This document shows positions 43,601-55,186 of a DNA stretch of 57,500 nt, one piece after another. Source of the DNA: Chrysomallon squamiferum (Eukaryota; Mollusca; Gastropoda; Neomphalida; Peltospiridae). A program made the translations under genes and the position numbers. The notes under the pieces were generated by a model. The model did no database searches and was not told the origin of the DNA. It saw nothing but the letters and a program-made list of their open reading frames with translations. Where the stretch lies: positions 34,945,576-35,003,075 of the forward strand of contig CM022672.1 in assembly GCA_012295275.1 (NCBI GenBank), in the 5' to 3' direction. The number at the start of each line of letters is the position of its first letter. Within the stretch, counting starts at the first letter, position 1.

Positions 43601-44372
43601 AATCATAAAATAGGTACATGTGCATTGCATATGCTGAAAAAAAAAGAGTTATAGTCTAGCATACATATGAATAGTGCCATTGTAATAGGAAGAGATTACA
43701 TGTTCAATGGGAACACTCCGCCAGCTCGTTTCAGACATGTACCCAGTCATGCGTGTCCTAGATACGTGTTGTAAATGACATTAAACACTGAACTCTTAGC
43801 TTGAAACTTTTGTCTCGATATAGAAGAGTCAACTGATCTGTTTTCACTACACTCGACCTAGTCCTCTGTTATGTCTCAAAGAAAACTTACGGCGAAGTAA
43901 AAGATTATGTATCATTGTGGCATTCTTGTTACATATACCTTGGTGTATTAATAAAACTTTTATATTACATTAAATACTATAATTCTTCGTATTATTATCT
44001 GTTTTATCGCATGAACAGTGACAACATAGCAGTATTTTGAGTCAATCGCTCTAGGTCCAACAAACAGTTGAGCTTTTTCTTTTATTATTAGATGAATTCA
44101 GCAGTATTCTGTGATGTATACACACACGCACTCACACGCACAGTTACAAACATCACAGTTGACAATACAGGGATATTGCGACACTGGTCTGATAAGATAA
44201 TGTATGTGAAAAGATTTCTGTCAGTTGTGACATAATTACAGCACGTAAAACACGTATTCCTAGATCTAAATTTAACCTCAGTGTGTTTAATTTAACAGAA
44301 ATACTCAGTTTTCAAATCATATGAACTTTGTACCAGAATATATTACATGGTGTTTTCATCTTTTCTCATTGG

Positions 44373-44447
44373 TGAGTCATGAAAACGATTCTTGTCTGAA
44401 CTAGCAGTTTTACTTCCTTGTTTGTTTCTCTGTGAAACATTTTCACT
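44373..44447 (+). promoter_or_regulatory. Conserved proximal block upstream of gene 3 ATG
   Basis: It keeps CATTGG and TGAGTCA and has ACTTCCTTG. Spacing to the ATG (75 bases) equals gene 2 and differs by one from gene 1. Confidence 0.3.
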
Positions 44448-44526
44448 ATGGCTGGGTGTTGGACAAGTCTTCAGTTTCTAGTTTGTTGTTTAATTTTGCA
44501 GTCAGGACAGATAGCAGCCAGATATG
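44448..44526 (+). CDS. Gene 3 exon 1: start codon and signal peptide
   Basis: MAGCWTSLQFLVCCLILQSG then QIAARY, 79 nt, phase 1, donor GTAAGT. Three to four residues differ from gene 1; the hydrophobic core is intact. Confidence 0.8.
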
Positions 44527-47130
44527 GTAAGTTAGAAAATATTTGTATTTGTGAAACATTTACAGGATATATGAATAATTATTCCTTTTAATTTATAATG
44601 ATACTGATAAATATTTTAAGAAGGTTTCAAAGAAGATTTATTTTTCTTCCTGTCTGATTATTGTTATCGTTTTTGTTGTTGTTGTTGCAGTTGTTGATGG
44701 CAATGACCGTGATTCAGACAGTTATATACATTATGTACAAGAACGTTACGTTCCATTAAGCATGAAATGTGGTAAAAAACAGTTAAAGAATATTTTTCGC
44801 AGTTTTACTACCTAGATCAATTTTAATGCTTATATTAACGATCATGCCAAACTTAAGAAAGATACAGTTAAACATTTGTAGTATATTTCTTTCTCTCTCT
44901 CCATTGATATTATAGACTATTAAAGTAAATAATTGTCTTACTTTAATAACAAAACCGCTCTTATATTTTTCACCTCATGTAATTACTGTTTAGTTCACAA
45001 ATCGGACTGATATATATATATATATATTTTATTTATTATTTTACAAAGTAAGATAATTTTGCTTCCGTATTTATTACATGGGATTATGTGTGCAACGTCG
45101 ATATGTTTTCGTTTTCTAGTTTGTGTTTTGATTAAGTTTTAATGTTAATTATTATTTTATAAATCTGATTTTGACTTACTGTGATAAAAATAAATGTTCA
45201 CAGAACATTTATTTTTCTTCCTCTGTTATTAATATTATCATTATTGCTATTTTTGTTCTCGTCATTCGTATTGTTGTAGTTATGTTGTTGTCGTTGTTGG
45301 TGTTGTTGTAGTTATGTTGTTACAGGTAGTGGTGATGGTAAGGTAAACAAGTAAAAAAGACAAAACAATCGTGTACCAGGAAGATATGTAAAACATTTCA
45401 AAACAGCGATTTGAATGTAAACAAGTCGAGGTTTGGTTTCATCGTTTTTGCTGTTTAAAAACTGACATATGTATAGATATTTATGTAATCGAAGAAATTG
45501 GTTTCTTACACGTTTGCTAGTGATAATTATGAATAATAATTAAATAATTAATTAATAAACTTTTATAAATATTGATAGTCAGTAATAACCAAACATTCAT
45601 TTCTTTAAATATAATTGTGTCGTCTTTAATGTAAATTTATACAGCGTTTTGAAAGCTATCACAAACAAACAACATCTATTAAGACAGTTTAAATACATAA
45701 ATTAATTTCACTGCATATATGAAGCATCATAAATAAATAAATAAATTTACAAGAAACAAAATAAAAAATTAGAAAGTAAAACAGAGAAACATTTTAAGTA
45801 GTACATTAATGACTCTTCTTTATTTAACTTACTTGGACAGCACATTGATAACATAAACACACGTTAACAACAAATATTTATATTCAGTTTTTCTCAGAAT
45901 AAACATCAGTATTGAATATTGCTTTATAAAGTATAAACTGTACAGATTATGATTACAGCGCGTACAAACATAGCACTACACATACTTCCCTTAATGCTAA
46001 TTGTAGTTTTCCTGTAGCAGAAGATTTGTGTCATTTCACTCAAGTTAGGTCACAGTTTGCTGTGTCTGTGTGACTGTCTGTCGTCAGTAAATTATTCACA
46101 TACATATAGAGAAGAGTAGCTGTAAAAACTACATCAGCGCTGTCACTGGTAGAAGAAATAATATTAATTATGATACAGAAATACAGCCATAAAAACTGAG
46201 ATGTTTATCGTTTCAAATGTCAAAGTTCATCAAGAATTAGGAAACAAATCGCTTATATTTTGTCATGAATTCAGCTACAAATTGTTGAATCTTTTATGAC
46301 ATGTATAAAATATCGTGGACATATTTTGAATATTATACAGTAGGACAGGAACCTGATTTTATTTATTTATTTTGTGTTTGTTTGGGTGGAAGGTTCGATC
46401 GATGGACGTGTGGAGGTTTAATTAATTAATAATATTTTATACGAGAGCAGACATTTTATATACGAAGTACAGCAGATTAATTTTACTTCCTTATTGATGA
46501 CTACTACTTCGATATCAGAAAAAAAACATTGTTAAATGAATATGAATGAGAAAAACTGGGTTTGTTTTTGTTGTTGAGTTTTGTATTAGGCAGATAGAGA
46601 AACACAGATACATAAATAAAAAATCTCAGTTAGGTGAGAAGACTGTGTAAAATAATAATGTATAAGCCTAACGGTGAACCAAAATATCCATTCTCTAATA
46701 GTAATTATTCTGTTTGACAATTTTTGTTTCTTTCTTTGTTGCTATTGTTGTTGTTGTTTTCTTTCTATTTCTGTCTCTTTGTCTCTCTGTCTTTCTTCTT
46801 TCTGTGTCTCACACATCTTTTTTTGCTCATGTTATTGGGTTTTTTTTTTGTTGGTGTTTCTCTCTCTGTCTCCTCTACTGTCTTCCTCTGTTTTTTCTCT
46901 TTTTCTTTCTGTCTCTTACACGTTCTCTCTATCTCTGATCTCTATGTTTCTGTCTGTTAAAAACAAAACATTAAACACACACATATATAAACACTTTTAC
47001 TAAAACACACGTCACTCTTTTCACGTCTTCTTTTGATCTTTGTCACAGATGTTAAACTAAGCGTTAAGTTCACAAGGTGGAACAAGTGTTGATAATTATA
47101 TTTCTTAGTTCGTTATTAGTATAAGCGTAT

Positions 47131-47190
47131 TGGCTGTTAGTCGAAGATTTCTAGCTTGTTATTTGATTTTAGAATCAGGACTATCGTTTG
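47131..47190 (+). pseudogene. Decayed second copy of the signal-peptide exon in gene 3 intron 1
   Basis: The sequence reads TTGGCTGTTAGTCG, then AGATTTCTAGCTTGTTATTT, GATTTTAGAATCAGGAC. It aligns with exon 1 (TTTCTAGTTTGTTGTTTGAT, TTTGCAGTCAGGAC) but has ATT in place of ATG and a small gap. It sits at the same place as the copy in gene 1 (4311), so it predates their duplication. Confidence 0.5.
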
Positions 47191-47625
47191 CTACATTTCT
47201 CTTTATTCCGAGTGAGACGTCAATTGTATCAAACAGCAGACGTTACCTTTCATTTTCAAATATGAATGGGAAACTAATTAGTATTATCACTATAACACTG
47301 CTTTTGTATAACTGTATATACTGACAGTTATATTACCATTTAATCTTTTTGTATAACTGTATATCCTGACAATTATATTACCATTTAATCTATTTATAAG
47401 TGTTTATAATCTAATAATATTATGTGTATTTATTGCATTTAAAATGTTCATTGTTATAATTAAAATAATTAAATATCCAAAAGTGTTTATACATATTTAA
47501 TGTTAGAAAATGTTAGTAAAATACTTATTGTAGATATCTATTTGTTTCCGCTATTGAAGCAGTAACTGACTTTACTAATTTATTTCTTCACTCATTCATT
47601 CATTTATATATGTGATATTTTTCAG

Positions 47626-47832
47626 TAAACGTAGCTCGAAATAAAAACGCATATCAAAATTCTTATGAGCCTGGTTATGAAAATCATGCTTCAAGAGGCG
47701 TTGATGGACAAACCAGTGGAGATTGGCATGTAGTGATACACACAGATACAAACCAGCCTTACACGTGGTGGGAAGTAGATTTAGAAAAACCTTACTCTAT
47801 CCATGAAGTTAAAATATATTTCAGAAATGACA
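47626..47832 (+). CDS. Gene 3 lectin exon 2
   Basis: 207 nt, phase 1-1, intact. It reads VNVARNKNAYQNSYEPGYEN and keeps ASRGVDG and TWWEVDL. The variable stretches are YEPGYENH and QTSGDWHVV. Confidence 0.75.
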
Positions 47833-48696
47833 GTAAGTATGAAAATTTAACTATGAATATGTAACATTAATTATAACAAATATTTTTGTTTGTTAATTTT
47901 AACTTGTAAGTGAGGGAGATGGACGTCAATATTTTTGTTGTCGTTGTTGCTGTTGTTGTGCAATTATTTCTGCATGTTAAGTATTATTAAATTTGCAAAA
48001 GTTTGTGTTTATAATGTTTCCATGACAGCATTATTGATTTATTGGTGTCAATGTTATTGTTGTTTTTTTGTTTTTGTTTTTACAAAGTCCACGAATCCAT
48101 ATTATGTTCAAAAAAAGTTAATTTTAACTTGTAAGTGAGGGAGATGGACGTCAATATTTGATGCTGGTTTCTTTTTGTTGTCGTTGTTGTTGTTGTTGTA
48201 TAATTATTTCTTAATGTTACCTATTATTAAACTGACAGAATTATTGATTTTTTGGTGTCAGTGTTGTATTATATCCGAAAAAAGTAGCTTAAGATTATAT
48301 TTCCACAGTTTCATTTTAGCAAGATCGCCATATTTAGATACTTTTTATCCTTCTTATTTTTTTTTATTTATTTAGTTTTTTCACTAACTTGTTTATTTAC
48401 TGTATTTAAAGAATCTTAGTTAATAAAAATATCTAATAATTTAGAGAAAATTTTACAGTTTGATTTTGCTATTTCCTGCGCCTTCTCAAATAAGCCAATC
48501 CTTGCATAATTTAGAATTTATGAAGTTGAAATCGGAAACGAACAGAATAGACTTTTTTGTAAAACTTTCTTATTTCTTATAATGTCACGGGTAGAAATTT
48601 TCTAATGGTGAAATTGGTGAATAACAGATACAATGTATGTAAAATGCATGTTCTAGTTTTATTATCGTTATTGCACTTTTATTTTATTTTAGTATT

Positions 48697-48720
48697 TTAT
48701 TTTATTTTATTTTACTTGAT

Positions 48721-48766
<46 letters not shown>
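48697..48766 (+). repeat. (TTTA)n microsatellite, gene 3
   Basis: TTTTA and TTTA units. Gene 1 has the same repeat at the matching place of its intron 2 (6063-6110). Confidence 0.95.
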
Positions 48767-48769
<3 letters not shown>

Positions 48770-49008
48770 TTATTTTGGAGTATTTTTGTTTCATTTTTTT
48801 GGGGGGCGTATCATTTTTTAAGATTGTCTTTCTCCTGTGGACGTCCTTGAATTCTGTGTTTTCTGTTGCATTACTTTTGTTTCTAATTGTAATTGAATTT
48901 ATTACTAAAAGTATGAAATGAATTGTATTTCATTGCTTGGTGTGATGGTAGTCCTAGTTCTCGTATTGTGTGTAAGTACACTGTAACACTGAATTGTATC
49001 TAATTTAG

Positions 49009-49181
49009 ATAAATGGAGAAGAAATGGTGTACAGGTTTATGCTAACACAGCAGCGAGACAGTCTAACACAGGACATCTGTGTGGTACTGTTACTGGTAGA
49101 AAAGATGGAACTGATATTCCTGAAACTGTGAACATGAATTGTAACGTCAACACTAGATATGTGACAACACTAGATATGTGA
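49009..49181 (+). pseudogene. Gene 3 lectin exon 3, truncated with premature stop
   Basis: The exon is identical to its paralogues through GATATTCCTGA, then reads NMNCNVNTRYVTTLDM and stops at TGA 49179-49181. The cause is a 17-bp tandem repeat (AACACTAGATATGTGAC twice, at 49150-49183) followed directly by sequence that matches the gene 2 intron after its C-type EGF exons (TATCTTTGCAG...). The last part of the lectin domain and its donor are missing. Confidence 0.85.
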
Positions 49182-49623
49182 CTATCTTTGCAGAAGAAAC
49201 CGAACTATTTACTGAATAATATCTATTCATAACTTTGCTATGATTTGAAATCGTTTCAAAACTTGTTATCAAGATCTATACGTAGAATTAATTCATATTT
49301 GTACCATTGTTTTTTTATTATGTGTTGTGTTTGTCATGTCCTATTATAATACAGACACAAGTGATTCTAAGTACTTGTGACGATATCAGTAAATATAAAT
49401 ATTCTGATATTTAACTTTAGAATGAAGAGGGAAATTAAATTACATATTAGTAATATTGTTTCATATTACACATATGGTTAAAGAACAAATATGTATTACA
49501 TAAACAAGAAAATACGTTATGATTAACCAGCCAGTTTAATATTTGAAAACAAAAATATTATTCACACATCTTGTTTACTCTTTCATAAATCACTGTTTTA
49601 AAGAGAGTGTAAATATATTTCAA

Positions 49624-50556
49624 TATGTCAGACTGGTGTGTATGGTTCTAACTGTGAGAAGTCACTGTTTTAAAGAGAGTGTAAATATTTTTCAGTATGC
49701 CAGGCTGGTGTGTATGGTTCTAACTGTGACAAGTCACTGTTTTAAAGAGAGTTTCGATATTTTTCAGTATATGAGACTGGTGTGTATGGTTCTAACTGTA
49801 ACAAGTCACTGTTTTAAAGACAGTGTAAATATTTTTCAGTATGTCAGACTGGTGTGTATGGTTCTGACTGTGACAAGTCACTGTTTTAAAGAGAGTGTAA
49901 ATATTTTTCAGTATCTCAGACTGGTGTGTATGGTTCTAACTGTGACAAGTCACTTTTTTAAAGAGAGTGTAAATATTTTTCAGTATCTCAGACTGGTGTG
50001 TATTGTTCTAACTGTGACAAGTCACTTTTTTAAAGAGAGTGCAAATATTTTTCAGTATGTCAGACTGGTGTGTATGGTTCTAACTGTGAAAGTCACTGTT
50101 TTAAAGAGAGTGTAAATATTTTTCAGTATATCAGACTGGTGTGTATGGTTCTAACTGTAACAAGTCACTGTTTCAAAGAGTGTAAATATTTTTCAGTATG
50201 TCAGACTGGTGTGTATGGTTCTAACTGTGACAAGTCACTATTTTAAAGACAGTGTAAATATTTTTCAGTATGTCAGACTGGTGTGTATGGTTCTAACTGT
50301 GACAAGTCACTGTTTCAAAGAGAGTGTAAATATTTTTCAGTATGTCAGACTGGTGTGTATGGTTCTAACTGTGACAAGTCACTGTTTCAAAGAGTGTGTA
50401 AATATTTTTCAGTATGTCAGACTGGTGTGTATGGTTCTAACTGTGACAAGTCACTGTTTCAAAGAGAGTGTAAATATTTTTCAGTATGTCAGACTGGTGT
50501 GTATAGTTCTAATTGTTACAAATCACTGTTTCAAAGAGAGTGTAAATATTTTTCAG
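49624..50556 (+). repeat. 72-bp tandem array carrying 12-13 splice acceptors plus EGF exon starts
   Basis: Unit starts (first base after CAG) are 49624, 49696, 49768, 49840, 49912, 49984, 50056, 50127, 50197, 50269, 50341, 50413, 50485, and the real exon at 50557. The period is 72 bases with two exceptions (71 and 70). Each unit has AAATATTTTTCAG followed by TATGTCAGACTGGTGTGTAT and GGTTCTAACTGTGACAAGTC. The first unit has lost its acceptor (CAA). The early units and the unit at 50197 carry TTTTAA, a stop in the EGF frame. Units from 50269 on carry TTTCAA and read through in frame into the exon at 50557. Confidence 0.92.
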
Positions 50557-50700
50557 TATGTCAGACTGGTGTGTATGGTTCTAACTGTGAGAAGTCATGT
50601 AATAAACGACACTCTGCTGTTTCCTCTCCCTGTGACACACAGACTGGGTCTTGTACTGGAGGATGTCAAGCTGGTTGGAGTGGAACTGATTGTACTCAAG
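50557..50700 (+). CDS. Gene 3 EGF exon, with possible in-frame 5' extensions
   Basis: 144 nt, phase 1-1: VCQTGVYGSNCEKSCNKRHS and then SPCDTQTGSCTGGCQAGW. The fourth cysteine (RHC elsewhere) is Ser. The following intron matches the intron after gene 1 exon 7656, so these exons correspond. Use of the acceptors at 50485, 50413, 50341 or 50269 would lengthen the exon by 72, 144, 216 or 288 nt without breaking the frame. Confidence 0.7.
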
Positions 50701-51184
50701 GTGAGTACAAAATATTATTTTTCTTGATCATAGTTTTCTGAATTGTTTACTCATTAGCCCTATAAAATATTTTGGTGCTGCACTACTGTGATAAAGAATC
50801 TATAAATATTTGTTTACATTCTGGTTTCTGAGAAGTATGTTTGTTATTTTACTTTTTTATTTTCATAAATGTTGTTTTTATTTATTTTTTTAAATGGACT
50901 GATGTAATTAATGAGTGGAAATTTATCAACACTCAAATAGTAAGAAAAGTATGACATCTGATATGAAGAACATATTGTAATGTAATAATAATCTTCATAT
51001 ACAGAGGAATTTGTTTAATTTAATTCTTCAATCAACAATATTTGAATCTGCTCCGTTTTAATATTTTTAACAGAAACTGCGATAAAGTGTTGTAGTTTTA
51101 GCAGGGTATAGTAGGGAGCGATTCTAAGAAAATGTTATCATTTATTTTAATAGTGGCTTTATTTAAATATTATTGCTGTTTCAG

Positions 51185-51245
51185 TGTGTGCATACTCTGT
51201 AACTTATGGTTAGAACGGTAAAAAAGTTGCAAGGATCGTCAGTGT
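51185..51245 (+). pseudogene. Decayed EGF exon in gene 3
   Basis: After TTTCAG the frame reads VCAYSVTYG followed by TAG. The next bases still resemble gene 1 exon 8201 (AAAAAGTTGCAAGGATCGTCA) and then change into intron-like sequence similar to 32.46 kb. It is not usable. Confidence 0.6.
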
Positions 51246-51466
51246 CCTTTATCACTGATATATATATGTATATTGAACATATACTCAATATTTCTGGCTG
51301 CTTTTTGTTGTTACTCTGTACATCATTTGCAGTGTTCATCAGTCGTTCATGCTTGGGAAATCTATATATTTTTGACTGATACATATTACTTTTACTGTTT
51401 GTATTATTTATCAATTTAATGGCTAATTATATTTAATATAACGAAACAAATCAAACCGAATTTCAG

Positions 51467-51875
51467 AATGTAAAGAAGGACTGACTTATGGTTCTGGATG
51501 TTCAAAGCGATGTTCTGATCGTCACTGTTTGGTTAACTCAACGTGTGATTCAAACACTGGAACATGTGTCGGAGGTTGTGAGCCAGGCTGGAGAAACACA
51601 GACTGTTCTGAAAGTAAGAGACACAAACTAAATATTTAGTCAAATGTTTTCATTCAGTTCCGTTCATCTTGTTTTTTATTCTATTATTTTATTCTGTCAT
51701 AGATTGGTAACTAATAAGTTGTTTCTTATTTCAGTTTGTGTATGGGGCACTTACGGATTCAACTGTTCAAAGTCTTGTACAGACAGACGCTGTGACGGAC
51801 AGTCAGATTGTAAACACACTGATGGTAAATGTAAAACAGGATGTAAACCTGGATGGAAAGGTGTTGACTGTACAG
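51467..51875 (+). CDS. Gene 3 last two EGF exons
   Basis: Exons 51467-51613 (147 nt) and 51735-51875 (141 nt) are nearly identical to gene 2 exons 37612 and 37895, including intron sequence between them. In gene 3 the second module keeps KPGWKG. Both are intact and phase 1-1, and the second joins directly to the membrane exon in frame (G|TC). Confidence 0.78.
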
Positions 51876-52699
51876 GTATATGTTCGTGTAAAAAAGTCTG
51901 ATTTCTCCTTATTTTTTTATCTACTTATTTATTTGTGTGTTTGTTTGTTGTTGTTGTTGTTGTTGCTGCTGCTGTTTGTCAGATATAATCTGTATTGAAT
52001 TATTCTAATTACGTATTTTTCATATTCCCCATTTTAAATATTTTACATTAATATTACTGTATTTAAATTGCTGAAGGTTTTAAAACTGGCGACACTATAC
52101 GTCCAGTAGTTTGTTACACGGTATTGCCTGGATTCCATCTTGCTCAAATATACTCAACAACAGAGAATTATTATGATATTTATTTCTCGAGTCACATCTA
52201 CACTTAAATATTTGACGCTGTGTATAAAGATTTAGTTGGATATGACATTCCAGTTTCATTTAAGACTTTGATTTGACAATAAAATGACAGCCTTGAAAAA
52301 AGTGTTTAATTTTATGATAAATTTTACAAAACCAACACAAAACAGTCCGTTGATTATGAAACTGAAACAAAAAATATATACAGATGGAAATTGAAGCTAG
52401 AAATTATAAACAGCGATTCCAAATTAGCCTTTAGTGAAAAGCATCTTCTGTCTAATATATTTATGTTATGTTTACTATTCTCAAGTTTATGTGAAATAGG
52501 GATTAAATGAGTAACAGAAGAAGTAAATGTTTTTGTTTGTTTTACTGTAATAATAACATATAGCTTAAAAGCTTTGAGATTTTGAAAAAGAATTAGGAAA
52601 ATTGATTTATCTCAGTCACAGTTTAGTGGCAGTGATATATACAGGATTGCTGAAAAATAGTTTTTCGCCAAAATAATTTTAAGAATAATTATTTTCCAG

Positions 52700-52808
52700 T
52701 CTCTATCCAAGAAGCAAAATGTACAGGAACATCAACTACAACGGCTTTGTCAGTCGTCACAGCTGTACTGACTTTGCTTTTCGTAATATCCGTTGTTTTT
52801 AATATCAG
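52700..52808 (+). CDS. Gene 3 transmembrane exon
   Basis: A linker, IQEAKCTGTSTT, is followed by TALSVVTAVLTLLFVISVVF and NIR. Same length and phases as gene 2 exon 40515; the differences are conservative. Confidence 0.78.
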
Positions 52809-53036
52809 GTAAAAATGCTTATAAATTCTTCAGCCAAATTAACTGTGTCATAATATACATGCACATCTTTATAGGTGATATAAACATATCTTTCTCAAAA
52901 AAGGTATTTACTGAATACTAAGGTGAAATATGTTTTATTTGATAATATATAATATTGCTATTATACATTCAGACAATATACATGTGTCATAAATCGACTT
53001 TAAATTTTTCTTTTAAAATCAATATTAATAGCTGAA

Positions 53037-54325
53037 GTAAATCTGAATTTCGAGTATTGAGGGTCTATGAGTTCGATTTGCCAAACCCCAGATTTTTGGA
53101 GATCCTTGCAATACAGTCCGTACAAAGTTTTTTTGCTGTTTCTATACCTCCGTGATGTGCTCTTTAAGAATCTGAATGATGGCACAATTCAGCACAATAT
53201 GCAAATTAAGGCCGCCATTACTGAAAATCTTGTTTTCGTCAATATCTCAGTAACTATGCATGGTATCAAAATAATTTTAGAGTCTATCCCCATGTTTAGA
53301 AGGGTAAAGAATCAGATTAAGGCATTTCAGTCAAGATCACACCAATATTTTGTGCTGAATAGGCATATTAAGGCCGCCATTACTGAACATCTAATTTTGG
53401 TGTCTATACACATGTTTTTAGGGGTAAAGAATCAGATTAAACCTTTACAGTATTGATCACACCAATATTTTCTGGAAAATATGCAAAAATCAACTTCAGT
53501 GCATATCGGAGTCTTTACAGAACATCCCCTTTACTTAAGCTGATGCATGTTGCCATTACTGATTTGACTCAGTCCTCAAACAAGTCACTTTCAACAACAT
53601 TGTCACAGTCATCAACACGTCGGGTGTGCTCATTCCGACAGTGTGCTTCTCCGTGACATCCACAAAACTTTGTGCATGACAAGTGAGCAGAATAGCATCC
53701 ACACAGTTTCACAACCTGAGAGGGCATGGGCGGCTGGCAGTTGTGAAAGCAAGTGTCCATGTTCACTTGCAGTTGCCCCCAATGTCTATAGTAGTTCGTT
53801 CAGCACTTGGTCCTTCCACTGTAAGACGACAGGTCAGGTTCAACTTTGCGTAGAAGTGCAGCAGGAGGACAAAAACGTCTGTGTCCTCACATACGATGTT
53901 GATTCTTTTCACGCCACTTTCAGCTGCCTTAACCATCTGCTGTATAATTATTACATCCGCTTCTTCGTGGCAAGTCATGAGATCTTCCCTACGGAAGACA
54001 ATGCCATCCTGAATTACAACTGGTACAGAGTCAGTAGAGGTAATGACCATACTGTGATCTTGACTGAAATGGCTTAATCTGATTCTTTACCCCTCAACAC
54101 ATGGGGATAGACACCAAAATTATTTTGATACCATGCATAGTTACTGAGATATTGACGAAAACAAGATTTTCAGTAATGGCGGCCTTAATTTGCATATTGT
54201 GCAGATTGCTCAAGGATGACAGAGTGGTATCATTCAGATCCTTAAAAAGCACATCTCAGAGGTATAGAAACAGCAAAAAAAACTTTGTACGGACCGCAAT
54301 GCACGCTTATTGGTCCCTGCCACCG
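53037..54325 (-). mobile_element. DNA transposon with ~210-bp terminal inverted repeats inside gene 3
   Basis: Left arm about 53109-53321 and right arm about 54078-54290 are reverse complements with few mismatches (for example GTCCGTACAAAGTTTTTTT, GAAAATCTTGTTTTCGTCAA and GTAAAGAATCAGATTAA). A third partial copy of the arm lies at 53368-53443. The outer boundaries come from comparison with the uninterrupted intron of gene 2 (40970-41020), so they are approximate. No target-site duplication could be read. Confidence 0.8.
53569..54050 (-). pseudogene. Broken coding remnant inside the transposon (HEEAD...DTDVFVLLLH family)
   Basis: On the minus strand, 54050-53763 reads with CHEEADVIIIQQMVKAAE and then IVCEDTDVFVLLLHFY. 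Further on, AAHALSGCETV appears in another frame, then a cysteine-rich piece LSCTKFCGCHGEAHCRN in a third. I associate this order with an uncharacterised, repeat-associated protein family seen in many animals, whose acidic DTDVFVLLLH stretch resembles PIN/FEN-type nuclease cores. The frame changes and stops mean this copy is not functional. Family assignment is from memory of motifs only. Confidence 0.5.
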
Positions 54326-54430
54326 GACTATATTAATTATCTGTGTAACAGTACCTCTCCGTGTATTATATTTTAATTATATACAATTTGCATTTACTAA
54401 CTGATAACATAAAAAGGAATACATTTTCAG

Positions 54431-54740
54431 GATGGCTCTGATCATACGAAAACGACCATCCTCTACTGAACATTCAGTATCATTTGCTAAAAACAACAAC
54501 AGTCAACCAAGGACAGCAGCTACTCCGTCATCAGTGTACGAAGTATTTGATGAAGACGTCAATATCATCACACCACCAAATCACAGTGACACTCAAACAG
54601 TTTCATCAGGTGATGCGGAGACAAGTTATGTAAACACTTCACATCAAGAAGATCTCAATACTCAAGAAATACACGATTATGATAAACTAGATATTGATGT
54701 TGTTGGACAGAGATCTCCATACGAGAAAATAAAAAAGTAA
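54431..54740 (+). CDS. Gene 3 terminal exon: ITAM tail
   Basis: Same length as gene 2 exon 41064. All four tyrosine motifs are kept: YEVF, YVNT and YDKL-x10-YEKI. Changes are at the start (MALIIRKRP for TVLIIRKRP), E to V, V to I, G to R and the last residue (T to K). The open frame in an otherwise damaged gene suggests recent damage, selection, or conversion with gene 2. Confidence 0.8.
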
Positions 54741-54755
54741 TATATATATACGCAG

Positions 54756-54788
<33 letters not shown>

Positions 54789-54825
54789 CATACACACACA
54801 CACATATACATATATATATATACAA

Positions 54826-54881
<56 letters not shown>

Positions 54882-55186
54882 GGATATGGATATAGATTTC
54901 GGTATAGATATAAATAGATAGATACAGAGAGATCGCGTTCAAATACAGATTGTATGGGTACTGGCAAAATGATTTATTAATTATGTTAGTAATGTTTCTA
55001 AAACAGATACACTATAATAATGTAGACTGTAATTTGATAAAAGAAAGATTTCTGTAAATACTATGACCAATATAAATCATTTTAATCATTTTGTTATAGA
55101 AATGTAAATATATTTCTAGATGTGTATTGTCCAAATTAACAGAGAGGCTCTGAAAACAAACATTTTATTAAACGTCTGACATCGCT

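Larger units (their letters stand above)
41374..44447 (+). other. Intergenic region between genes 2 and 3
   Basis: Gene 2 3' flank, an (AT)n run at 41373-41418, the 3-unit repeat, a poly(A) signal, a 35-codon reading frame (42253), CA arrays (43058-43270, 43343-43416), a SINE-like element (43434), and the gene 3 upstream flank. From about 42.42 kb it is colinear with 1-1812 and with 57.0-57.5 kb. Confidence 0.7.
44448..54740 (+). pseudogene. Gene 3: damaged lectin/EGF/ITAM receptor related to gene 2
   Basis: Recognisable exons: 44448-44526 (signal peptide), 47626-47832 (lectin part 1), 49009-49181 (lectin part 2, broken, stop at 49179), 50557-50700, 51467-51613 and 51735-51875 (EGF), 52700-52808 (membrane) and 54431-54740 (ITAM tail). 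A normal transcript would stop in the lectin domain. If exon 49009 is skipped, the rest joins in frame to 1,137 nt (378 aa), or 474 aa if the EGF acceptor at 50269 is used; only half a lectin domain would then be made. All exons other than 49009 are open and their splice sites are good. It is either a recent pseudogene or a truncated secreted or altered receptor; I favour a pseudogene or a gene in decay. Confidence 0.65.

Noticed and set aside
49543-50727. 190- and 172-codon frames reading SHCFKESVNIFQ repeats
   Set aside because: This is another frame of the 72-bp array. It would need phase-0 entry after each acceptor, while every ectodomain exon here is entered in phase 1, and it does not preserve EGF cysteines.
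53067-54376. Plus-strand frames of 129, 144 and 91 codons
   Set aside because: They are antisense to the transposon arms and its minus-strand remnant.
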